Assembly (NCBI GenBank): GCA_958296035.1
Contig: OY282431.1
Span: forward strand, 2,588,037-2,652,036
Source of the DNA: Paracoccaceae bacterium
Lineage (GTDB): Bacteria; Pseudomonadota; Alphaproteobacteria; Rhodobacterales; Rhodobacteraceae
Length of the DNA stretch: 64,000 nt
Direction: 5' to 3'
Positions 7,419-16,100 of the stretch are shown here, piece after piece. The notes beneath the pieces were generated by a model. That model was not told where the DNA came from and did no database searches. It saw only the letters and a list, made by a program, of their open reading frames with translations. Position numbers and translations under genes: made by a program. Every line of letters starts with the position of its first letter. Positions within the stretch are counted from its first letter, which is position 1.

Positions 7419-8414
7419 TATACAAACAAACGCCGACTTGTCCACAGGATGTTGTCCGACCAGCACAGAATCATGCGGCCCCAGCGGGACTGAAGCCTGA
7501 CAGTGTCCACAGCCAAAGGCCGCAGATGCGACGACTAAATCCCGTCTGTTCAGGAAAGGTCACCAACTGTTTGCCCCGACTCGCAGAGAACGGCCGAATG
7601 AATGTCCTGAAGGGTAACGAGACAAGGCCAACCCTGTTATTCAGGCCCTGCCGAAGGGAACCTGAAGCACCGCCAACGGACGGCGTCTCGTGGTCGTCAG
7701 CGAACTCGCCTGCGGCAAATCTCGGCCACCGCATAAACGCCAGGGCGCGATACTATAGGGGTCGAGACCCGGCCCGAATCCACACAACGCATGCTCTGCC
7801 TGCACAGTGCCAATTCTCAAAGCCAGGAGGGGTACTGCATCCTGCCTCAGAGCGTTTGACCTAAAATTCGTGCCAAGGTGAACAACGTTCGCTATCTGTG
7901 CCAGTAGTGGGCATAGTATTCAGCGACCGGGCCAATGAATGCCGAGAAACAGGAAACAGTTCGCTATCCTGGACTCATGATTCAAACCCTGAGCAAACCG
8001 ACACCGCATTCGGCGGCTGGACCGGACCCAAGTGAAACTGTCCCCCATCCCCAGAAGTTCAGCTTTCAGGCAATGGGCAACCCACCGGTCTCGCCGTACC
8101 CATCTGCACGGCCTTCGGGGACAGGCATCACTACAGATCACCCGAATTCAGCGGGCAGGAAAATGGCCCCGACTGCAACTGTTCGAAACCTGTCGCAAAC
8201 ATTGGCAATGCAAACTGAAATCCCCTGGAGGACTGACCCCGGCAGCATGTTCGCGGCAGAAGCTTCTGTGAAAGGCGTTCCTGGCTAAATCATGCCTGAC
8301 GGCCTATGACCTCCATCACACGGGCACCGACCATCCGGCGTTTGGACGCCGACACACCGGAAGTGCCTCCCGCATGCCTGCGGTCCCGACAGCAAACCGG
8401 GTTCTTCAGTATGG
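7419..8414. other. About 1 kb with no recognisable gene
   Basis: Open frames of 65-215 codons occur on both strands (for example 7471-7734 minus and 8032-8271 plus). None shows a family motif or a plausible start, and their composition (many Arg, Ser, Pro) is typical of chance frames. I see no RNA gene. Confidence 0.5.
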
Positions 8415-9320
8415 TTACAGATCCAGGCGTGTTGCAGGCCGTCGTTGCTGGACTTCCAGTTCCTTCACACGACTGGAAATCTTTTCGAGCGCCCGCACTT
8501 CGATCTGCCTGATTCGTTCTCTGCTGACCTTGTAGATCTGGGACAGCGCTTCAAGCGTGAGATTGGGCTCCAGCAGGCGGCGCTTGGTCAATATATCCCG
8601 TTCGCGCTCGTCAAGCACGTCGAGCGCTTGAGTCAGCAGTTCCCTCCGGAACCTCGCCTCGTCCTGTTCAGCATACTGTTCTTCATAATTTGCGGACTCG
8701 TCCACTTCCAGGTCCTGGAAGCTCATGGTGGAATCTGAGTCTCTGCCAATCGTGACATTCAGTGACGAGTCATGGCCTGACAACCTGCCATTCATCTGCC
8801 TGACATCCTTGGCAGGCACATTCAACATCTTGGAAAGCTTCTTGACGTCGCCCGGCCGAAGATCAGTGTTGTCTATTGCACCTATCTGCTGTTTTGCCTT
8901 GCGCAGGTTGAAGAAAAGCTTTTTCTGAGAGCCGGTGGTGCCCAGCTTGACCAGACTCCACGACTTCAGCACAAATTCCTGAACCTGTGCCCTGATCCAC
9001 CACAGGGCATAGGTAGCGAGCCGGAAGCCGCGATCGGGCTCGAATCGCCTGACAGCATGCATCAACCCCAAATTGGCTTCGGCGATCAGATCCGCCAGCG
9101 GCAATCCATATCCCCGGTAGTCATGTGCAACGCGTGCGGCAAGCCTGAGATGGGAGGTTACGAGCATGTGAGCGGACTTAACGTCACCCTCGTCGCGCCA
9201 TTTCTTGCCATACGTAAATTCCTCCTCCTTGGTCAGAAGAGGGAACTGCCTGATTTCAATCAGGTACTGGGAAAGACTTGCCTCCGGGTTTGGTGCCGGC
9301 AGATGCTTGACTTGTTTCAT
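8415..9320 (-). CDS. rpoH: RNA polymerase sigma-32 factor RpoH
   Basis: The 301-residue product is an alternative sigma factor of the heat-shock class. Region 2 reads LADLIAEANLGLMHAVRRFEPDRGFRLATYALWWIRAQVQEFVL in consecutive parts. The RpoH box follows (GTTGSQKKLFFNLRKAK), then region 4 with [28 protein letters not shown]. It directs polymerase to heat- and stress-response promoters. The start at 9320 has AGGAGA about eight bases upstream; an in-frame start further up at 9389 lacks this. It lies just downstream of rluD on the same strand, an order seen in Rhodobacterales. Confidence 0.95.
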   Translation of the reverse strand: MKQVKHLPAPNPEASLSQYLIEIRQFPLLTKEEEFTYGKKWRDEGDVKSAHMLVTSHLRLAARVAHDYRGYGLPLADLIAEANLGLMHAVRRFEPDRGFRLATYALWWIRAQVQEFVLKSWSLVKLGTTGSQKKLFFNLRKAKQQIGAIDNTDLRPGDVKKLSKMLNVPAKDVRQMNGRLSGHDSSLNVTIGRDSDSTMSFQDLEVDESANYEEQYAEQDEARFRRELLTQALDVLDERERDILTKRRLLEPNLTLEALSQIYKVSRERIRQIEVRALEKISSRVKELEVQQRRPATRLDL

Positions 9321-9392
9321 CACTCTATCTCCTCTGCGTGTCACGTAAGCCCCGGGGCTGCCTTCTTCAAGACCCGACCGCGGCGCCAAATG

Positions 9393-10421
9393 TTACGCGC
9401 TCAACGTGTCTACCAATAGCTGCATGTCTTTGGGCAAAGCTGCCTGGAGCAAAATCCTCTGGCATGATTCGGGATGATCAAATGCCAATTGGCGCGCATG
9501 CAGTGCCTGCCTGGGGAATCGCTCGACAAGGGCGCGCATTGAATCCGGCACCTTGCCCGGCAGGATCCGGGCGCCGGCACCGTAGACATCATCACCGACG
9601 ATGGGATGGCCTATATGGGCTGCGTGGACACGAATCTGATGTGTCCGGCCGGTTTCAAGCTGGCAGCGCAACATCGAGCAACTGCCATGTGCCAGCCTCT
9701 GCACCACCTTCAGACGTGTGGTGGCCGGCTTGCCGCCGGAGCGCCTGACAGCCTGGCGGGTTCGCCGAGAAACATGCCGTCCAATCCTGGTGTCAACGCG
9801 AAGCGACCCATCGGCCCCGAACGACACGCCCTGAGAAGACATAAGATGTGAGGAAAACTGGTCCGGCACACCGCGAACGACTGCCGTATAGACACGCGTC
9901 ATCTGGCGACTCGCCAATTGCCCGGTCAAGGCGTGCATGGCTCGGTCCGTCTTGGCTACGGCGATAAGACCCGATGTGTTCATGTCCAGCCTATGAACGA
10001 TCCCCGGCCGCTTCGAGCCGCCCACTGCCGGCAGGTCTCCTTTCAAATAGTGCATCAGACCGTTGACCAGTGTTCCCGCAGGGTGGCCGGCGCCCGGGTG
10101 AACGACCAGTCCGGCCGGCTTGTTAACAACCACTACATGCCTGTCTTCAAAAGCAATCTCGAGCGGAATATCTTCGGCAACAAGGTCACAGGCCGTTGCC
10201 GGAGCAAGTTCGATTCGGCAGGTGCTTCCGGGTTGCACGAGCATGCTGGTGCTGGACACGGTTTCGCCTTGCAATGATACCGCCCCGCAACGGATAAGCT
10301 TCGCAATCCGCGTACGGCTCAGCGCAAACTCTCGGGGAACAAGTCCGGCGATTGCCCGGTCGATGCGCTGTGGCCCGTCGAGTTCTATCTTGACCAGGAG
10401 AATTTCGGGACGATCACCCAT
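9393..10421 (-). CDS. rluD: RluD-type 23S rRNA pseudouridine synthase
   Basis: The 342-residue product has an N-terminal S4-like domain (RIAKLIRCGAVSLQGETVSS) and the RluA-family catalytic domain with VVVVNKPAGLVVHPGAGHP and the catalytic-Asp motif IVHRLDMNTSGLIAVAKT. The later RTHQIRVHAAHIGHPIVGDDVYG block is also present. It would isomerise uridines in helix 69 of 23S rRNA. I place the start at 10421 (MGDRPEILL) because the S4 domain begins right after. Its ATG shares two bases with the ATG of the divergent gene at 10420, so the two genes are back to back with no spacer. Confidence 0.9.
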   Translation of the reverse strand: MGDRPEILLVKIELDGPQRIDRAIAGLVPREFALSRTRIAKLIRCGAVSLQGETVSSTSMLVQPGSTCRIELAPATACDLVAEDIPLEIAFEDRHVVVVNKPAGLVVHPGAGHPAGTLVNGLMHYLKGDLPAVGGSKRPGIVHRLDMNTSGLIAVAKTDRAMHALTGQLASRQMTRVYTAVVRGVPDQFSSHLMSSQGVSFGADGSLRVDTRIGRHVSRRTRQAVRRSGGKPATTRLKVVQRLAHGSCSMLRCQLETGRTHQIRVHAAHIGHPIVGDDVYGAGARILPGKVPDSMRALVERFPRQALHARQLAFDHPESCQRILLQAALPKDMQLLVDTLSA

Positions 10422-10749
10422 GAACGAAGTTCCACATCTGCAGACTGATCCGGTCAGCTTGAAATTGCTGAAGTTACTGGTAAGCGTGTTGACGATCGTA
10501 ATGATCGTTGGCTTCGCCATCATTGTCATGCTTTTCGTGCTGCGCTTCAAGGACCTTGGCAGTCGACCTGTTGTGCAGTACCCTGATGTGATCGACGTGC
10601 CCCAGGGTGTCAGGATTACGAGTTACACGCAGGGGGAGGGCTGGTATCTGCTGGTCACGGAGACACAGGAAATCCTGGTTTTCGACCAGTCCAGTGGCGA
10701 ACTCCTGCAACGTATCGAATTAAAGCAGCAAACAAGATCGGCAAACTGA
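10420..10749 (+). CDS. DUF6476-type single-pass membrane protein
   Basis: The 109-residue protein has a polar N-terminus, one membrane helix (VLTIVMIVGFAIIVMLFVL, about residues 23-41) and a periplasmic-side domain with VPQGVRITSYTQGEGWYLLVTETQ and ILVFDQSSGELLQRIEL. This layout matches the DUF6476 family that sits next to rluD in Rhodobacterales; its function is unknown. The start codon overlaps that of rluD by two bases on the other strand. The gene ends 18 bases before dnaG. Confidence 0.7.
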   Translation: MNEVPHLQTDPVSLKLLKLLVSVLTIVMIVGFAIIVMLFVLRFKDLGSRPVVQYPDVIDVPQGVRITSYTQGEGWYLLVTETQEILVFDQSSGELLQRIELKQQTRSAN

Positions 10750-10767
10750 AGGCTTGGGAGTGCATTG

Positions 10768-12852
10768 ATGGCTATTCCCCGTCACTTCATTGAGGAACTC
10801 CAAAGTCGGACATCGATAGCGGAGGTTATCGGCAAGTTTCTATCCTGGGACAGTTCCAAGTCACGACCGGCAGCCGGTGACTACTGGGCCTGTTGTCCAT
10901 TCCATGCCGAAAAGACGCCCTCCTTTCACGTCACCGAAAGCCGGGGCACCTATTACTGTTTTGGCTGTGGTGAAAAGGGCGGCGCCTCAACCTTCCTCAT
11001 GAAACAGCGCGGCATGGGCTTCAGAGAGGCCATCGAGTTTCTCGCTTCCGAGGCAGGCATGACCGTTCCCAGAGAAACCGAACAGGACACCAAAAAGGAG
11101 AAGCTTGCCAACCGGTTGCTCGACATTCACAAGCGGGCCGCCAGCTTCTACATCTCGCAGTTGCAGTCTCCGCCGGGTGAAGCGGCCCTGAATTACCTTG
11201 AACAGCGTGGATTCGGGGCAGAAGCGCGCCAGCCTTTTGGTATCGGATACGCCGCCGACAATGACGCGCTGCTGAAACTGCTCAAGCTGGAGGGCTTTTC
11301 CACCAGGGAAGTTGTGGACTCGGGACTGGCTAAGGTTTCTGACCGCGGCAACGGCATTTACCTCACCTTTCGGGACCGAATCGTGTTTCCGATCGAGGAC
11401 CATCGTGGCAATGTCATCGCATTCGGCGGTCGGTCGATGCGCCCCGACGTCCCTGCCAAGTACCTCAATTCACCGCAGACGACGCTTTTCAACAAGGGGT
11501 CGGTCCTCTACAACTTCCGCAATGCCCGGAAACACATTGGGCCGGACAGTCAACTTCTCGTCGTTGAAGGCTATCTTGATGTTGTTGCCCTCTGGCAGGC
11601 TGGATTTCAGGCAGCGGTGGCACCGCTGGGCACAGCAATAACCGCCAGCCAGCTTAAGCAGATCTGGCGACTGGAGAGATCACCGATAATTGCGCTCGAC
11701 GGCGACGAAGCTGGCGAGAGAGCGGCCCGAAGACTACTGAACGTTGCCCTGCCACTGCTGCGGCCCGGCTACACACTCCGCTTCTGCACCCTGCCCGAAA
11801 ATCGCGACCCCGATGATGTGCTCAGGAGCGGCGGACATGCTGAAATGCAAAAGCTGCTCGAGGCCAGCCTTTCACTGGCGGACTTCATCTGGGAAAGCGA
11901 AACACATGGCCGCAGCACCCGGTCACCTGATGCCAAGGCAGTGCTCAAATCCGATCTTTACCGCAAAGTCGGCCTGATCGAGAACAAGGCGGTTAAGGGA
12001 AGCTATCAGAAATACCTCAATGACCTCTATTACGACCGGATCGTGTTTCCCGAAGGGCGACACGGCGGCAAGCCCCGGACTCATCCACAGCTGACCAGGC
12101 AGTTGCGCAGCGAGCTATCGTCGGTCAAGGAAACAGCCAAGCTTCTGCGTATTTCCGCTTCCTACTTCTGCGAAGCCTGCTTGCTGGCGATTTGCATCCG
12201 CTGTCCCGATCTTGCGACCAGAAACTGTGGCTCGCTCGAGAACCTTGTGCTTTCCAACGCGCAGTTTCAGTCGCTTCTTGACGCGGTGGTCGAGTTTGTT
12301 GCGGCTGGTGGCAGCAATGGAGACATTCTTCGTCGAGAACTCGAAGAGGACTACGGAGAGGAGATTGTGACGAGCGTTCTGGATCTCGAGCAGGTGGCAA
12401 TTGTACCGGAGGTGGATGGAAAGAGCATCGACAAGACTGGCCGGTTATTCGAGGAATTGCTGGAACGGCTACAACGCGAGGACTACAGGCGAGCGCTGAC
12501 CGAGGAAATCAGGAGCGGAAGTCGCTCGGGGACCTCCATCGCATCACCATTCAGCAGACTGCTGGAGGATCTGGATACGGAACTTGAAGATCCGGGTGCA
12601 AAGCATGATTTGACCAGGGCCGAAACGACTCTGGCTCCCAATGGCATAGCTGTCCCTAATTCCCATATCGCGGAACTCGAGGCAATCGTGTCGAGCCGGT
12701 CCAGGCAGGTCCCTGACAAGAGAGCCGCAGAGGCACCAAAGGCAGGATCGACACCTTCGGATGAATTTGTTGTTGCCGACAACGGGGTGCAGGTACGCAA
12801 GGATGCAATCGAGGAACTGAAGGCAATCGTCGGAGATATTGGCGCGGGTTGA
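10768..12852 (+). CDS. dnaG: DNA primase DnaG
   Basis: The 694-residue protein carries the CHC2 zinc finger (CCPFHAEKTPSFHV...YYCFGCGEKGGASTFLM, about residues 42-75). The TOPRIM core follows with VVEGYLDVVALWQAGF and ALDGDEAGERAARR, and then a long C-terminal helicase-interaction region. It synthesises RNA primers at the replication fork. It is at the long end for DnaG, mainly because of an extended, Glu/Asp-rich C-terminus. ATG 10768 has GGGAG upstream. dnaG followed by rpoD is the usual macromolecular-synthesis order. Confidence 0.95.
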   Translation: MAIPRHFIEELQSRTSIAEVIGKFLSWDSSKSRPAAGDYWACCPFHAEKTPSFHVTESRGTYYCFGCGEKGGASTFLMKQRGMGFREAIEFLASEAGMTVPRETEQDTKKEKLANRLLDIHKRAASFYISQLQSPPGEAALNYLEQRGFGAEARQPFGIGYAADNDALLKLLKLEGFSTREVVDSGLAKVSDRGNGIYLTFRDRIVFPIEDHRGNVIAFGGRSMRPDVPAKYLNSPQTTLFNKGSVLYNFRNARKHIGPDSQLLVVEGYLDVVALWQAGFQAAVAPLGTAITASQLKQIWRLERSPIIALDGDEAGERAARRLLNVALPLLRPGYTLRFCTLPENRDPDDVLRSGGHAEMQKLLEASLSLADFIWESETHGRSTRSPDAKAVLKSDLYRKVGLIENKAVKGSYQKYLNDLYYDRIVFPEGRHGGKPRTHPQLTRQLRSELSSVKETAKLLRISASYFCEACLLAICIRCPDLATRNCGSLENLVLSNAQFQSLLDAVVEFVAAGGSNGDILRRELEEDYGEEIVTSVLDLEQVAIVPEVDGKSIDKTGRLFEELLERLQREDYRRALTEEIRSGSRSGTSIASPFSRLLEDLDTELEDPGAKHDLTRAETTLAPNGIAVPNSHIAELEAIVSSRSRQVPDKRAAEAPKAGSTPSDEFVVADNGVQVRKDAIEELKAIVGDIGAG

Positions 12853-13176
12853 AGGCCTGCGAGCCGGAGCATCTTCAGCGCCAGTTCAAGTTCAGTCAGG
12901 TCGGACGACGGCAATTACTCGGCCCGAAATCGAGACATGATAGCAGGGAACCTTGATTCTGCATCCTGGAGGTCTACATTGTTGACTACCGCTTGCTTCT
13001 GGCAGACGGCATGAGTCCGGGCAGGGCGAGCAATCGCCGTCTCACTTTGTCAGAGCACTGGTGCTGTTGCACCGCTGCCGCATGATTGCTGTCGCGTGGC
13101 CCGGCGGCCCGCACTAGGCGGCGTGGCGAGTTGCGATCAGCTCGCAATACCAAGGGGCGAAACCGCGGAGCGGAAT
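12853..13176. other. dnaG-rpoD spacer
   Basis: About 320 bases precede the chosen rpoD start. The rpoD frame is open back to a GTG at 13096, but that extension lacks sigma-factor similarity. The rest shows nothing I can name; the rpoD promoter should lie here. Confidence 0.4.
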
Positions 13177-16100
13177 ATGGCCAGTGGCGTCTTCAGTGAC
13201 CAAGTACTTTCCCAACTGTTCCAGAAAGCAAAGCGGAACAACTCTGTCCAGCACTCCGAAGTTGCCGAAGCATTGTCCGCAGCCGACGCACCATCATGTT
13301 CTGTTGATTCGATTGTTGGTCTGCTTCAGGAACGCGGCGTAAATGTCATTTTCGACAATGAGAAGTGGCCAGGAGCTGCTGGGCCAGCCGAGGAAGACGG
13401 TGCGGATGACGATGACGCCCCGGACGATGACACGAGAGTCGAATTGCCTTCAGAGGCTGAAGTCGCACAACTCTGTCGATCAATTTCCAACTGCGAGAAA
13501 CGCTACAACGCCGCAGTGGGTTCAAGTCCGCAACTGGCCAAGGAACTCTCTGAACTTTATACCCGCCATGAAGCGGGCGAGTTGCCGCTGGCACAATGTG
13601 TAGACGAGATCGCGGTCCTGAGGACCCAGAGAAATGAAAGCCAGCGCCGGTCCAGTTCACCAATATTCGAGGCACCGGCGCGACTAGCCAACGGCGAACA
13701 GCGCGACCATTCGCTCTTGAAACTGAAAACGCGCAAGTCAGTCCTGCGACAGCTTGCCCGCATATCGCGCAAGTATGCCGAACTGGAACAGCTTGCTGTC
13801 AAGAGGCTCGAATACCTGAGTGACAGGACTATTCGCTACACAAGAGCCCAAGCCCGCCGACAGGCTCGCGAACTAGGGGAACTCGTGGCCATGGTTCAGG
13901 CAGTTCCTGCGCCACCAGCGGTAATAGACCGCCTGGCAACAGAACTTGAACAGGTCGAACCAGAGTTCGAGCGCGTCGAGGACAATTTGTGCAAGGCTGC
14001 TCACGCGGCGCGCATCAGACAAAAGGATCTCAAAAAGCAGTGGCAGGGACACGAAATCAACAGCAACTGGAATCTGAACCTGCAGAAGCTGCGTGACGCA
14101 CGGTGGACCAGCTTCATGGAAAGTTCCAATGCTGAATTGGGCCAGCATCAGAAATTGCTCCGGTGCATGTGCATGCGTCACAAACTGGATGTTCCACAAC
14201 TCCGAGCACTGTCCCGGGAAACGCGCACTCACGCCGAGGAACTGAGGTCACTGAGGACCTCGTTGGCCACGCTCATGGAACCTTTGATCACAAAGCTAAT
14301 GGCCGAAGGCGAATACCTGGACCCGCAGTTCACCGAGCCGGAGAAAGTGGCCCGGACAGCCTTGAGTGAGGCAATTCGCGCCTTTGATCATGGCGTGGGC
14401 GGGTTCATGAAGTATGCGGAAGATGTGGTTCGGTATGCTCTGGGATTGCCGGCCGCGGCCATGGATTCAAGGCATCTGCGCGACAATGACGGTGCCTATG
14501 CGGATCGACAGGGTGAAGGTGCCGTTGTCGAAAGCGGTGCCAATAATTCACGTTTCGCAGGTGACGGTCGGGCAGGCGCGCTGGTCGAAGCCGATGCAGC
14601 CAAGTCAGTTGCCTCTGGTTCTGCAGATCCTGTGCGCATGTATTTCCGTGAAATGGGCGCCATTGACATGTTGTCCAGGGAAGGTGAAATCGCGATTGCC
14701 AAGCGCATTGAGGCCGGTCGCAATGAAATGATCAGAGCCCTGAGCACGAGCCCATTGACGTTTCGTGCCATTTGCCATTGGCGGCAGGAGATCATCGACA
14801 ACGAAGCGACATTGAGAGACGTGATTGATGTCGACGCAACATTCAAGGCCATGCGTTCGCCACCAGCTGTCGACATCGAAAGGTTGGTAGAATCCGGAAT
14901 CTCGTCGCGTCTCGCCACGCTGTCCGAGCGCTTCGAGAAATTCCAGAATCGCTTTCTTGGAGAGCTGCGGTCCAAGATGAGCATGAGTGCAGGCGCCGCC
15001 AGTTTCCCGGAGAGAGAATGGGCAGCCGAAATGAGCGCGCTGGCCGATTTGTGTGGCGCTCTGTTTATCAACAACCACAAGAAGAGGCAGTTGCTCGGCT
15101 CCATTTGTGCGGTCCACCGCCGGCTCAACTCCCTGGAGAACCGAGCAGCAGCGATTGCCAACCGGGAGAGGATCAGCTCCCAAACACTTTTCCGGATTCT
15201 TGCGAACACGGCAGGCGACCCGAACTGGCTTCAGCAAATAGCAGTGCAGCCGGGTCAGACCTGGCAATTGCTGCACGCAAAACTGGCCACGAACCTGGAC
15301 GACATCCAGCTCCGCATCTTTGAACTCAACAGTCAACTCGGTATCCCGATTGGCCAGGTCCCGGAACTGCTGAAGAAGATCAGAAACCATAACGCTACCG
15401 TTTCGGCTCACGCCAATCTCGACAACAGGATTGCCTCGACCGAGCTCTTCCTCGCCAAAGTGTACGAAATTGGAACGAGAATATGCGAGGCCAACGAACC
15501 ACCAGAAATCTATCTGGATATCGACAGGCTCGCTTCCAGGAAGACATCGTACAATAACGCCAGGCCCCTCAGTAAGCGCAAGCTGGAGATAATCAGGAAC
15601 CAGCTTCGCAGCCGTCTTGGCGTTTTTAACCGACGATACAAGACATTTGCCAATTTGCAGGAGGCGCGCCTGAACCACCTGCTTGGCCAGCCTGGAAAAT
15701 TCACCAAGGCTCAACAGAATCGCTACAACCGGGAACTGAAGGAACTGTGCACGAGGGCAAGCACTTTTCCACTCCTGCCGCGCGTCAAATCCGAGATACG
15801 GTTTGAACTGGCGTCGATTGCTCTGGAGTATGCAGAGTTCAGTGATCGCCTCGGACGGCTGGCCAAGTCCTGTCGTGTTGCTCGCAAGCCGATGCTGGAG
15901 GCAATGTCCGATAATCCAGCACCGGAAGTAGTGAAGGAGCGCCTGGAACGATCCTGTCCGCAGTTTGTAATTTCGGACAATTCAATTTCCGGTCTCGAGG
16001 AGCTATGCACCAAGTATACTGACATTGCCCGGCGCCTGGGCACACTGCCCAACAATATGCAGAAGGACTTCACGCTGAGGCTGCTTCGCCTGGCAGCAAC

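Noticed and set aside
7471-7734. Possible transposase fragment on the minus strand
   Set aside because: No catalytic or DNA-binding motif can be matched; the resemblance was only to composition.
13096-13176. Upstream GTG start for rpoD
   Set aside because: The added 27 residues do not resemble region 1.1, while ATG 13177 has a good ribosome site.
14605-15714. A 369-codon minus-strand frame inside rpoD
   Set aside because: It lies wholly antisense to the sigma-factor modules, has no family similarity, and long antisense frames are expected opposite this codon usage.
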